From NCBI RefSeq assembly GCF_900453105.1, contig NZ_UGPW01000001.1, positions 310,001 through 374,000 on the forward strand: a stretch of 64,000 nucleotides of DNA. Direction: 5' to 3'. Below, piece by piece: positions 34,691 through 43,650 of this stretch. The notes beneath the pieces were generated by a model that saw nothing but the letters and a program-made list of their open reading frames with translations, was not told the origin of the DNA and made no database searches. Source of the DNA: Moraxella ovis (GTDB lineage: Bacteria; Pseudomonadota; Gammaproteobacteria; Pseudomonadales; Moraxellaceae). The position numbers were made by a program, and so were the translations under genes. The number at the start of each line of letters is the position of its first letter. Positions within the stretch are counted from its first letter, which is position 1.

Positions 34691-36706
34691 TTAATTGGTC
34701 ACTTGATGATTTAATTCGTCATCGAGTGCCTGAGTTAGGGTGTTGATTTCGTCATCGCTCCAGCTGTTTAGTTTGGGTTCTTGGCGTGGTGATTTGGATT
34801 GTTTTAAGAAAAACTGCGGCATGAATCGTACCGAGACTTGTGTGCCGTGCGGTACGGCGTTAGAGATATTAATCATGCCGCCAAGGTTTACGGCGCGCTC
34901 ACCCATGGTACTAAGCCCGTAATGCCCTTGTTTTTGTTTGTCGCTTTGTTCGATGCCGATGCCATCGTCTTTGATTATCATGACGACATCTTGGCTGGCG
35001 CTGTCTTGGTATAGTGCTAGGCTTACGTGACTGGCCTTGGCGTGTTTTAGGATGTTGGAGAGTGCCTCGCGCATGATCTGTAGTAGGTCAATCTGCTCTG
35101 AAGCGGACAGATGCACGGTCAGAATCCGATTGTCAAACGCGGTGCTGAATCCGCCTTTTTGGGCAAATTCATCCATCGTCGCAGACAGGATCTCATTAAA
35201 ATCCCCGCCATCGATGCGCAGGCGGAATGTGGTCAATAGATCGCGCAGCTGTCCATAGGCGGCATTTAGCCCTTCGGTCATCTGAGTGAGTAGCTGAGCC
35301 TGTTTGGCATGTGATTCTGATAGAAGGGCACGAGTCTCATCATCGAGCGAGTTTTGGCTTTGCTGCATGAGTGTTTTTAGCATGCTTAGCTGTATCTTTA
35401 GATATGATAATGATTGAGCGATGGAGTCGTGCAGTTCACGCGCTAGGGTGTTGCGTTCTTCTGACAGTATCAGCTCTTGTTCTTGTTTCTTCTTTTCTTT
35501 TGAGACGAGTGCCAGCGCAACCAAGTTGGCCAGTGCAATCAATAAATCTTCTTGAGGTAAGAATTGATTGTCGTCCAGATTCACCACATCGATTTTTAGT
35601 TGGCTTTCTTTGGCGTTATTGACGAGCAGCTCACCCCAGCGTCTGCCCGATGCTTCGATAGGGATGATGCGTGTGTTGTTGTTCGCTTTTAATTGGCATT
35701 CATCGCAATCCTCAGGAGTACAAAACTCAGGAATCTCTTTATCCGACAGCGATAGGATGATGTTGTTCTGATTGTCTTCTTCGTGTAGGCATAATGACAT
35801 CTCGCTGTTGGGGAGCAGAGTGGAGAATTCTTTAACTAGAGATTGAAGTTGTAGGCTAGATAGGTTGCCTGTGACGATTTTTTGAGCGAAGTTATACAGC
35901 GCATAGATCGCCTGATTGGCCTGCGTAAGATGTGCGGTAGTGCGGCGAACCTCGCTTTTTAATTGGCTTTGATGCGTGTTAATAGTGCCAAGCATCGCAC
36001 TCATCGCATCGGAGAGCTGATTGATTTCTCGGTAGCCCTTGACTGACAGATTGCTACTGGCAAGCTTTAGACTGCCTTGCTTGTAGGAGTTGGTGGCCTC
36101 GGTGAGTCGTTTTAGGGGGATTAGGGCGTTTTTATTTAGCTCGTGCATGCCGATGATCATGGCGGTCAAGATCAGCAGTAGCGTACCGATGTGCAGGTAT
36201 TGCTGCTGCTGGCTACGCACTTCGCTGCGTTTTTGAATGTCTAGCACGAAGTTATTAACTTCGGTCAGATAAGCCAGCGACGATTCATAAAAGCCGATAT
36301 TATCTTCTGATAGCAGGCGTGGTTGTAGATTGTCATGCCATAGATTTTCTATTTTTATTAAGGATTGATCGATGTTGTCGTGTTGGTTGCCGGCTAGGGA
36401 TTGGTAATTGCGCAGCTGTGACAGGCGCATCAGCATGTCTTCGTTCAATGCCTGAATGTCAATGGGTGTGCCTTTGGCATCGATGCTTAGGGCGTGACTG
36501 ATGCGGTAGGTTGCCATGCGAATGGCACCGGCTTGGTTGATGGCTTGGGCGTCCATCTTGGCGACTTTAGATAAAGAAAAACTCATCGCGCCTAAGATTG
36601 CGATGATCAGCGTAATAAACATCACCATCGTCCACGCACGCTTGACAAAGGAATGATGAACATCAAATCGCTTCAAGATACCGCTCATCGTGTCATTATT
36701 CGCCAT
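34691..36706 (-). CDS. narX: Nitrate/nitrite sensor histidine kinase NarX
   Basis: A 671-residue inner-membrane sensor. TM1 (about 25-45), periplasmic helical domain with the P-box AGAIRMATYR (about 59-70) that binds nitrate, TM2 (about 170-190), HAMP, a central module with the cysteine group CTPEDCDEC, HisKA_3 with ARELHDSIAQSLSYLK and a HATPase (REALSNILKHAKAS, YGLSTMGERA). The ATG with AGGGG 6 bases upstream is chosen. First gene of a narX-narL operon, divergent from narK1. Confidence 0.94.
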   Translation of the reverse strand: MANNDTMSGILKRFDVHHSFVKRAWTMVMFITLIIAILGAMSFSLSKVAKMDAQAINQAGAIRMATYRISHALSIDAKGTPIDIQALNEDMLMRLSQLRNYQSLAGNQHDNIDQSLIKIENLWHDNLQPRLLSEDNIGFYESSLAYLTEVNNFVLDIQKRSEVRSQQQQYLHIGTLLLILTAMIIGMHELNKNALIPLKRLTEATNSYKQGSLKLASSNLSVKGYREINQLSDAMSAMLGTINTHQSQLKSEVRRTTAHLTQANQAIYALYNFAQKIVTGNLSSLQLQSLVKEFSTLLPNSEMSLCLHEEDNQNNIILSLSDKEIPEFCTPEDCDECQLKANNNTRIIPIEASGRRWGELLVNNAKESQLKIDVVNLDDNQFLPQEDLLIALANLVALALVSKEKKKQEQELILSEERNTLARELHDSIAQSLSYLKIQLSMLKTLMQQSQNSLDDETRALLSESHAKQAQLLTQMTEGLNAAYGQLRDLLTTFRLRIDGGDFNEILSATMDEFAQKGGFSTAFDNRILTVHLSASEQIDLLQIMREALSNILKHAKASHVSLALYQDSASQDVVMIIKDDGIGIEQSDKQKQGHYGLSTMGERAVNLGGMINISNAVPHGTQVSVRFMPQFFLKQSKSPRQEPKLNSWSDDEINTLTQALDDELNHQVTN

Positions 36707-37017
36707 GATACCCCTAAAGAATTGCCATGATGAATTGGTGTTGATTTTTAGCAATTATTCCAAAAATCCTGCCAGAATTCATCTTTTAAATCCATGAAAA
36801 ATATGGTGTTTTTATAATATAATTCCGTATTTTTTTCCATACCACTAAAGTATTAAGCATGCATCATAACAAAAAATAACCAAAGGAAAAATTGATTAGA
36901 ATCAATTTTTTTAGAATAAATATTTTTTATCATAAGACTAATAAATGTGCAAAGTTTGTAAGGCTTTGGCAATAATTTTCTTAATCTTAATAACGCCAAC
37001 CTTCTGATAAGGAGAAG
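36707..37017. promoter_or_regulatory. narX-narK1 divergent regulatory region
   Basis: About 310 AT-rich bases without a gene. It holds a perfect FNR-type box (36892-36905). Candidate NarL heptamers are TACCCCT at 36709-36715, next to the narX start, and a near match TACCACT near 36841. Confidence 0.6.
36892..36905 (+). promoter_or_regulatory. Perfect FNR/Anr box upstream of narK1
   Basis: TTGATTAGAATCAA matches TTGAT-N4-ATCAA exactly. Its centre is about 120 bases before the narK1 ATG, so a start near 36940 would place it at the class II position. Confidence 0.8.
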
Positions 37018-38283
37018 ATGATGGCAACAGAAGCAACCAAACAAAATCTCGTGCTGGCGTCGTCCACGATCGCATTTACTGTATGCTTTATGATTTGGAT
37101 GATGTTTGCGGTCCTGGGGATTCCCATCCAAGAAGCGCTTGGATTAAATGAAACTGAATTCGGTCTGCTGGCGGCGACACCAGTATTGACAGGCTCTCTC
37201 ATTCGTCTGCCGCTGGGCATGATGACGGATAAATACGGCGGACGCATTGTGTTTTTTGTGCTGATGATGGCGACCGTTGTGCCGATTTTCTTGATGAGTT
37301 ACGCCACGCAGTATTGGCAGTTTTTGATCTTGGGTCTGTTTGCAGGTCTGGCAGGCGGTTCGTTCTCGGTGGGTATCGCTTATGTCGCCAAATGGTTCAA
37401 GCAGGAGCGTCAAGGCTTTGCCATGGGTGTGTTTGGTGCGGGTAATGCAGGTTCAGCACTGACTAAGATGGTAGGCCCTGCGATCATCGCGTATGGTGGC
37501 TGGCAGTTCTTACCAAAAGTCTATGCAGGCATCATGCTGGTCACTGCCATTGGTTTTTGGTTCTTATCATTTGACAAAAAAGAACACCACACCGCAAGCA
37601 ATGTCAGCGTAGCTAGCCAATTGGCGGTGCTAAAAGACCCGAACGTATGGCGTTATAGTCAGTACTATTCTATCGTGTTCGGTGGTTATGTCGCCCTTGC
37701 TCTGTGGATGACCAAATACTATGTCAATGAGTATGGATTTACACTTCAAACAGCGGCATTCCTAGCAGCGTGCTTTAGTTTGCCTGGTGGCGTACTGCGG
37801 GCGCTGGGTGGCTGGCTGTCGGACAAATACTCAGCCCATACTGTAACATGGTGGGTACTGTGGGCGTCATTCTTGTTCTTGTTCATTCTGTCTTATCCGC
37901 AAACAAGCCTTATCGTACAAACCGTTGATGGTGAGCGCGCCTTTAACATCGGCCTAAATTCTACTGTCTTTACTGTCTTGATTTTCCTGTTAGGCATTGC
38001 CTTTGCTGTCGGTAAAGCGTCCGTGTTCAAATACCTATCGGACGAATATAAAGACAACATGGGTGCGGTCTCTGGCGTGGTCGGTCTGGCAGGGGGCTTG
38101 GGCGGATTCATCTTGCCCATCATGTTCGGCGCGGCGGTGGACATTACAGGCGTGCGTTCATCAGCGTTTATGATCATGTTTGGCGTGGTGTGGGTGAGCT
38201 TGATCTGGATCTACATCTCGGAAGTTAAGCCTAAGATGGAAGAAGGTCATCAAGCTATTCTAAAAATGAAAAACCAAAAATAA
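37018..38283 (+). CDS. narK1: Nitrate/nitrite MFS transporter NarK1
   Basis: A 421-residue, twelve-segment major facilitator of the nitrate-nitrite porter family. The first nitrate signature region (FAGLAGGSFSVGIAYVAKWF, in TM5) and the second (GVVGLAGGLGGFILP, in TM11) are both present, as is the TM2-3 loop RLPLGMMTDKYGGR. It is the NarK1 type, thought to import nitrate with protons. AAGGAG lies just before two consecutive ATGs; the second (37021) has the better spacing. A terminator separates it from narK2. Confidence 0.93.
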   Translation: MMATEATKQNLVLASSTIAFTVCFMIWMMFAVLGIPIQEALGLNETEFGLLAATPVLTGSLIRLPLGMMTDKYGGRIVFFVLMMATVVPIFLMSYATQYWQFLILGLFAGLAGGSFSVGIAYVAKWFKQERQGFAMGVFGAGNAGSALTKMVGPAIIAYGGWQFLPKVYAGIMLVTAIGFWFLSFDKKEHHTASNVSVASQLAVLKDPNVWRYSQYYSIVFGGYVALALWMTKYYVNEYGFTLQTAAFLAACFSLPGGVLRALGGWLSDKYSAHTVTWWVLWASFLFLFILSYPQTSLIVQTVDGERAFNIGLNSTVFTVLIFLLGIAFAVGKASVFKYLSDEYKDNMGAVSGVVGLAGGLGGFILPIMFGAAVDITGVRSSAFMIMFGVVWVSLIWIYISEVKPKMEEGHQAILKMKNQK

Positions 38284-38297
38284 GCATGACTGATATA

Positions 38298-38331
38298 GGC
38301 AGACAATCTTTATGGGTTGTCTGTTTTTTTA
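38298..38331 (+). terminator. narK1 terminator
   Basis: Stem CAGACAA / TTGTCTG with a 10-base loop and a run of seven T. Confidence 0.8.
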
Positions 38332-38506
38332 TTGTCTAAATAAATTCATCTACCCCCAAAGTATCATAGTTGGCTGGGTTTGTCAGTCATTAGGATAAGC
38401 GAAATTTTGCGCAAATCTGTCTACAATGTCAATCATCAAAAATCCTTAACTTTAATCAATCCAAGTGAGTGATCTGCAGATCGCATCATTCCCAAAAGGG
38501 GGAAAT

Positions 38507-39853
38507 ATGACAAATAAAGAACTAAAAGGCGGGGGCGTGATTCACGACTGGCGACCCGAAGATGAACAGTTTTGGGAAAATGGCGGTAAGCAGACCGCCA
38601 GTCGCAACCTATGGATTTCTATTCCTGCTCTACTGCTAGGCTTTGCGGTGTGGGTGATTTGGTCGGTGGTGGTCGTGCGTATGCCTGACGCTGGCTTTAA
38701 TTTTACCAAAGATCAACTGTTTTGGCTTACCGCCTTGCCTGCCTTATCAGGGGCGACTTTGCGGATTTTTTATTCGTTTATGGTGCCTGTGTTTGGTGGA
38801 CGGCGGTGGACGGCTCTGTCCACGGCAAGCCTGCTTGTTCCCATGCTGTGGATGGGCTTTGCTCTACAAAACCCCAATACGCCATTTAGTGTCTTTGTCA
38901 TCATCGCCCTGCTTTGCGGATTGGGTGGTGGTAACTTCTCGTCTAGTATGTCCAACATCTCGTTTTTTTATCCCAAATCCAAGCAAGGCACGGCTTTGGG
39001 GCTAAATGCAGGGCTTGGCAACTTAGGCGTCTCTACCGTGCAGTTTGTCGTGCCTGCGGTCATCGGCTTGTCAATCATTGGCACGGGTGTTACGCTTGAT
39101 AACGGCAAGACCCTGTATCTGCACAACGCTGCCTTTGTATGGGTGCCGTTTATCGCTTTGATGGCGATACTTGCGTGGTTTTTTATGAATGACTTATCGT
39201 CCGCCAAAGCGTCTTTTAAAGACCAGTCTGTCATTTTCAAACGCTATCACAACTGGGTTATGTGCATCCTATATCTTGGCACGTTTGGCTCGTTCATCGG
39301 CTTTTCGGCGGCGTTTCCCATGCTTATCAAGCAGTCTTTTGCCGATGTTGACCCGCTAAAAGTCGCTTTTTTGGGACCGTTAGTGGGGGCGATGTTCCGT
39401 CCTGTTGGGGGTTGGCTCGCTGACAAGATGGGCGGGGCTAGGGTGACGTTTCTTAACTTCATTGTCATGGCGGCAGCGACCGTTGGCGTGATTGTCTTTT
39501 TGCCAAAAGATGGCACAGGCGGTAGTTTTGCAGGGTATTTTGCGTGCTTTATGGTGCTATTTATTACCACGGGTATCGGCAACGGCTCGACGTTTCGCAT
39601 GATTCCTGTCATCTTTCGCACCCTGCACGAACGCAAAAACTCGCCCGACCTTATCAATGTCGCCAGAAAAGAATCGGCGGCGGTGGTCGGCTTTACAGGG
39701 GCGTTCGCTGCTTATGGTGGGTTCTTCATCCCTAAGATGTTCGGCTGGTTCGGGGCGAACAGCACGCTTATCATGCTTATTGTCTTTTATGTGATTTGCC
39801 TTGTGGTTACATGGTGGTATTATAGCCGTAAAGGGGCCCAATATCCGTGCTAA
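38507..39853 (+). CDS. narK2: Nitrate/nitrite antiporter NarK2
   Basis: A 448-residue, twelve-segment member of the same family, NarK2 type, expected to exchange nitrate for nitrite. The polar N-terminus (GGGVIHDWRPEDEQFWENGG) is the NarK2 hallmark. Signature segments GLGGGNFSSSMSNISFFYP and FTGAFAAYGGFFIP are present. AGGGGG lies 5 bases before the chosen ATG; 14 further upstream in-frame codons lack support. The coding style differs from narK1: more GGGG/CCCC runs and only one GATC in the whole gene. Confidence 0.93.
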   Translation: MTNKELKGGGVIHDWRPEDEQFWENGGKQTASRNLWISIPALLLGFAVWVIWSVVVVRMPDAGFNFTKDQLFWLTALPALSGATLRIFYSFMVPVFGGRRWTALSTASLLVPMLWMGFALQNPNTPFSVFVIIALLCGLGGGNFSSSMSNISFFYPKSKQGTALGLNAGLGNLGVSTVQFVVPAVIGLSIIGTGVTLDNGKTLYLHNAAFVWVPFIALMAILAWFFMNDLSSAKASFKDQSVIFKRYHNWVMCILYLGTFGSFIGFSAAFPMLIKQSFADVDPLKVAFLGPLVGAMFRPVGGWLADKMGGARVTFLNFIVMAAATVGVIVFLPKDGTGGSFAGYFACFMVLFITTGIGNGSTFRMIPVIFRTLHERKNSPDLINVARKESAAVVGFTGAFAAYGGFFIPKMFGWFGANSTLIMLIVFYVICLVVTWWYYSRKGAQYPC

Positions 39854-39870
39854 TCGCACCATAAAGACGT

Positions 39871-39901
39871 CAAAAACAGCTCTCCATGGGCTGTTTTTTG
39901 T
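39871..39901 (+). terminator. narK2 terminator
   Basis: Stem AAAACAGC / GCTGTTTT with a 9-base loop and T-run. Confidence 0.82.
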
Positions 39902-39971
39902 TGCATTAAAGATACAAAACAAATCTTAAAAAGATTTATAATATCGTCATTCAATCTATAAGGTATCTGGT

Positions 39972-40547
39972 ATGACCGAGATTATTTTGGGCATTTGTTT
40001 GGGTATTGGGCTTGCGGCAAGTACGGGCTTTCGTGTGTTTGTGCCGTTATTTGCCATGTCTTTGGCGGCGTATTTTGGGATTTTGCCGTTAGGGGAGAAT
40101 TGGCTGTGGCTTGGTAGCATGACCGCGCTGATTATTCTAGGCGTGGCGAGCGTCGTGGAGTCGCTAAGCTACCTTGTGCCTGTCGTGGATAACCTGCTAG
40201 ATACCATCGCTGTGCCACTGGCAGGCGTGGCTGGCACCATCGTCATGGCGTCTAGCTTGACCGACCTAAGTCCTGCGGTGACGTGGGCGCTTGCCATCGT
40301 GGCAGGTGGTGGTGCAGCGACAGCCGTTAAAACCACATCAGCTGCGACTCGTGCTGTATCGACCGCCACGACCGCAGGCACTGCCAATCCTGTCATCGGA
40401 CTGGCTGAGACGGGTACGGCGATTGGACTGTCAGCATTGTCCATCTTTGAGCCTGTGGTAGCAGCGGCTGTAGCGGTGATTGGGTTGATCGTATTCATCT
40501 GGGTGATGATGAAGCTAAAAAACCGCCTATCGGATGACACCAAATAA
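39972..40547 (+). CDS. DUF4126 family membrane protein
   Basis: A 191-residue hydrophobic protein of family DUF4126, recognised from the N-terminal GIGLAASTGFRVFVPLFAM and SLSYLVPVVDNLLD. About four to five membrane segments, with an Ala/Thr-rich stretch (about 110-150) that may be a glycine/alanine-packed hairpin. The function is unknown. It starts 118 bases after narK2, beyond a terminator, so it is probably independent of nitrate genes. AAGGTATC lies before the ATG. Confidence 0.83.
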   Translation: MTEIILGICLGIGLAASTGFRVFVPLFAMSLAAYFGILPLGENWLWLGSMTALIILGVASVVESLSYLVPVVDNLLDTIAVPLAGVAGTIVMASSLTDLSPAVTWALAIVAGGGAATAVKTTSAATRAVSTATTAGTANPVIGLAETGTAIGLSALSIFEPVVAAAVAVIGLIVFIWVMMKLKNRLSDDTK

Positions 40548-40557
40548 TAATCACAAA

Positions 40558-40592
40558 ACTAAAAAAGCGCTCACTTCCGAGCACTTTTTTAT
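40558..40592. terminator. Bidirectional terminator
   Basis: Stem AAAAAGCGCTC / GAGCACTTTTT with one mismatch, between the DUF4126 gene and convergent ygiC. Confidence 0.75.
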
Positions 40593-40607
40593 TATTTAAA
40601 ATACCGA

Positions 40608-41750
40608 TCATCTAAACACATGTGGCACGAACAGGCTCGTGTCCTTGGTGATGGCGGTATAATCTTCGCGCACGCCGATGCCTGCGGCACTATGTCCGAC
40701 GATCCAGCTGCCGATGAGCGTATGCATGGTCTGACCTCTGGCGTTGACGAAAGTCGGTAGAGTATGCGCCTGCTGATAGACGTGACCTTCTTTGCCGTAG
40801 ATGCCATCGGTGGTCTCGATGCCTGCTGAGGTGTGCAGGCTGACGTTTGCGCCTTCACGAGAGAAGAAAGGTTTTTTGACAAAATCCCCGGATAAGCGAC
40901 TCTCATCCAGATAGGCAGGCAGTAGATTTGGGTGGTTTGGGAACAGCTCCCACAGCACCGCAAGCAAGGCTTTATTGCTAAATAACAGCTTGTAAGCAGG
41001 CTCGATAAACTGTGTGCCACTGTCTAGAATGTGCTTGCCAAAGTCTTCTTCAACCAGCCATTCCCACGGGTACAGCTTGAACAGCTGACGAATTGGCGCA
41101 TCATGCAAATCGACGAATTTACCATCTGATGTGCGATGACCGATGTCATGAATGTCAATAAAACGCGTATCAAGACCAGCTTGTACCGCCACGTCCTGTA
41201 GGTAGCGCGTGGTGATGTAGTCCTCTTCGTTGCTTGCGACAGCGGTGAAGTATAGAGGGCTGTCGCCTTTTAGCGCCTTGAATTCGACCATTAGCCTTTC
41301 GTGGATGCTGTTAAACTGATCAGCATCGGCAAGCTCGCCACTTCTGGCTTGTAGCCAGTACCACTGCGCGACACTGCCCTCAAAGAGAGAAGTTGGCGTA
41401 TCGGCATTATACTCGTACATCTTGGGCGTGTTCGTGCCATCATAGCACAAGTCAAAACGCCCGTATAAATTCGGCTCTTGTGCCTTAAAACTCGACTCAA
41501 TCAATGCGGCCGCGACATCATTTACGCCGAGACGAGCATAATCGCCTGTCTGCACGACGTGTCTGGTCGCGGCAAAATACATCTGATGCAGCTCTTCGGT
41601 AACGCGCTCAATCTCATCAATCTGCGCTTCGCTAAAGACATAACAGGCATCTTCTTGCCAGTAGTTGCCATCGACACTGTGATAATCAAAGCCGATGCGA
41701 AGCATCTCATCTTGCCAATTCGGACGTGGGGCGATATTAATTCGCTTCAC
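40608..41750 (-). CDS. ygiC: Glutathionylspermidine synthase-like ATP-grasp protein (YgiC)
   Basis: A 380-residue protein of the GSP_synth family (pfam03738), an ATP-grasp amide ligase fold. FDLCYDGTNTPKMYEYNADTPTSL (split: FDLCYDG and YEYNADTPTSL) and KPFFSREGANV are conserved. It lacks the N-terminal amidase domain of true glutathionylspermidine synthetase and its substrate is not established. It overlaps the upstream ygiB-like gene by four bases, the same gene pair as in E. coli. Confidence 0.88.
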   Translation of the reverse strand: MKRINIAPRPNWQDEMLRIGFDYHSVDGNYWQEDACYVFSEAQIDEIERVTEELHQMYFAATRHVVQTGDYARLGVNDVAAALIESSFKAQEPNLYGRFDLCYDGTNTPKMYEYNADTPTSLFEGSVAQWYWLQARSGELADADQFNSIHERLMVEFKALKGDSPLYFTAVASNEEDYITTRYLQDVAVQAGLDTRFIDIHDIGHRTSDGKFVDLHDAPIRQLFKLYPWEWLVEEDFGKHILDSGTQFIEPAYKLLFSNKALLAVLWELFPNHPNLLPAYLDESRLSGDFVKKPFFSREGANVSLHTSAGIETTDGIYGKEGHVYQQAHTLPTFVNARGQTMHTLIGSWIVGHSAAGIGVREDYTAITKDTSLFVPHVFR

Positions 41751-42352
41751 GAAGTCGCTCCCACGCTTGATGATTTGGCTGTGCTGCCAAAACCACTGCG
41801 GTTGGTGGTTTGGTTTTGATTTTGTGCTTGATTGCTTTGATAGTTTTGGGTGCTTTGGGCGGCACTTTGACGCGCGCCAGCTGCTTGACCACTCTGAGCA
41901 GATTGCGCTTGGTTGGTGGCGGCTGGCTGCTGTGTCATGGTGGGGGTTTGCGCGTTTTGTGATGCATTTGCCACGCGGTTATTGGCAGCCTTGGTGGCAA
42001 GATAACCCGCCGCTGCACCTGCTGCTGCACCCGCTAAGAGTGCGCCACCTGCGCCCATACCACCCTCAGCGCTCGCTTCACCTTCGGCGGCTGCTTGCTC
42101 ATCTAGTACGGCAGTCGCATCGCCTTCAAGCTGTGCAGCGGCGTTGTTGAGCTGTTCTGCTTCTGCTTTGGCTTGTGCGGCGGCCAGACGTTCTTGGGCA
42201 GCGATAAGTTCACGCTCAGCATCTGCCAAGGACTGCTCGCTGGTCTTAGGTGCTTCACTTGGTGCAGGCGCACAGGCGGACAGACCTAGCGCGCCAACAC
42301 CTAGAAGCACCAGTGAGATATTTTTGGATGATTTACGAGTTTTGTGGTTCAT
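41747..42352 (-). CDS. YgiB-like (DUF1190-type) low-complexity lipoprotein
   Basis: A 201-residue secreted lipoprotein with lipobox LSAC (Cys27). A helical Ala/Glu/Gln-rich segment (about 40-95) is followed by a glycine/alanine stretch (about 95-120) and a long Gln/Ala/Ser/Asn-rich tail ending in RSGFGSTAKSS, like the RGGFG end of E. coli YgiB. Overall similarity to YgiB is weak outside these features, so identity rests mainly on the coupling with ygiC. Function unknown. Confidence 0.7.
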   Translation of the reverse strand: MNHKTRKSSKNISLVLLGVGALGLSACAPAPSEAPKTSEQSLADAERELIAAQERLAAAQAKAEAEQLNNAAAQLEGDATAVLDEQAAAEGEASAEGGMGAGGALLAGAAAGAAAGYLATKAANNRVANASQNAQTPTMTQQPAATNQAQSAQSGQAAGARQSAAQSTQNYQSNQAQNQNQTTNRSGFGSTAKSSSVGATS

Positions 42353-42562
42353 TGAAATAGACTGCCTTAGTTACCAGAATTTAAAAAGGGTGATCAAATC
42401 GCACCGATAATGATTATTATGCGGATAAATGAGTGATTTTACAAGGAATTTTTGGCATAAATGCTGTCTGTTGATTGCCAATATATTCCCCAAAACGCCA
42501 AGTCATGCTATAATCTGGCTGATTTATGTTTTTAATTTAACCCCTTGATGCGGTAATATCTC

Positions 42563-43363
42563 ATGCCTGATACTCATTCCAAAAATGTCGCCAAAGTAGG
42601 TTTTTTTGGTCGTCTATGGCAAGGTTTTTTGACGACGGTCGGCACAGAGCGTTTTTTTAATATTTTCTCCCCATGGGTGAAATGGCTTGCGCTTATCGCT
42701 GCGGTACTGCTTGGCATCGGTACGGTATGGGGTTTGGGATTTGCACCACCTGATTATCTGCAGGGCAACAGCTATCGTATTATTTTTATTCATGTGCCGG
42801 CAGCCAGCCTTGCCATGAGTATTTATTTTGCGCTCGCGGTGCTTGGGGTGATTTTTTTGGTGTGGAAAATTAAGACTGCCAACATCGTCGCTCAGGCGAT
42901 CGCCCCGATCGGCTTTGTGTTTTGTATACTTAGTCTTTTGACAGGTTCGATTTGGGCGAAGCCAACTTGGGGAACGTACTGGGTGTGGGATGCGCGACTG
43001 ACCTCCATGCTGATTTTGGCGTTTTTGTATGTTGGGGTGATGGCGCTGTTTTCTGCCTTTGAGCACAGTCAGAATCGCGGCAAGGCAGCAGCGATTCTAT
43101 CGATCGTGGGTGCGGTGAATCTGCCCATCATCAAGCACTCGGTGGAATGGTGGAATACGCTACATCAAGGCGCGACTTTCACCGTGACGAATGCGCCAAA
43201 GATGTCAGCGAGTATGTGGGTGCCATTGCTTATCATGCTGCTTGGCATGTACTTCTTGGTGGCGGCACTTGCCATCTATCGTACCAATTCACTGATCTTG
43301 GCTCGTGATTATAATAAATCATGGGTGCAAAAACTCATTAACAAGCCAGCCAACCCAAACTAA
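42563..43363 (+). CDS. ccmC: Heme exporter protein CcmC
   Basis: A 266-residue inner-membrane protein with six membrane segments that loads heme onto CcmE for cytochrome c maturation. The tryptophan-rich periplasmic motif WGTYWVWDARLTS and flanking histidines (IFIHVPAA, IIKHSVEWW) are intact. An ATG is preceded by a weak ribosome site. The usual upstream neighbours ccmA and ccmB are not here; upstream lies the divergent ygiB-like gene. Confidence 0.95.
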   Translation: MPDTHSKNVAKVGFFGRLWQGFLTTVGTERFFNIFSPWVKWLALIAAVLLGIGTVWGLGFAPPDYLQGNSYRIIFIHVPAASLAMSIYFALAVLGVIFLVWKIKTANIVAQAIAPIGFVFCILSLLTGSIWAKPTWGTYWVWDARLTSMLILAFLYVGVMALFSAFEHSQNRGKAAAILSIVGAVNLPIIKHSVEWWNTLHQGATFTVTNAPKMSASMWVPLLIMLLGMYFLVAALAIYRTNSLILARDYNKSWVQKLINKPANPN

Positions 43364-43381
43364 ACAACAGGGGAGCAAGCG

Positions 43382-43615
43382 ATGAAACCATATTTTTCTA
43401 ATGTCAGCGACTTTGTGCAGATGGGTGGTCATGGCGCGTTCGTATGGGCGTGCTACAGCATTACCTTTGTGGTGATTGCTGTGTTGATTTGGCATGCGAT
43501 CTCTGAACGTACGTCAACCATCGTTCGACTGCAGCGCCAAGCCAATACCACCAAAAAAACCGATCGCCTAACCAATAAACAGCGCAAAGAATTAGGCACT
43601 GGTGCACCACGCTAA
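43382..43615 (+). CDS. ccmD: Heme exporter subunit CcmD
   Basis: A 77-residue protein with one membrane segment (about 18-42) preceded by FVQMGGHGAFVWACY, the CcmD hallmark, and a basic cytoplasmic tail. CcmD stabilises the CcmC-CcmE complex and helps release holo-CcmE. GGGGAG lies upstream of the ATG. It sits between ccmC (18 bases) and ccmE (35 bases). Confidence 0.92.
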   Translation: MKPYFSNVSDFVQMGGHGAFVWACYSITFVVIAVLIWHAISERTSTIVRLQRQANTTKKTDRLTNKQRKELGTGAPR

Positions 43616-43650
43616 CCACCTTTTAAATACACTTATAAAGACAAAGAATC

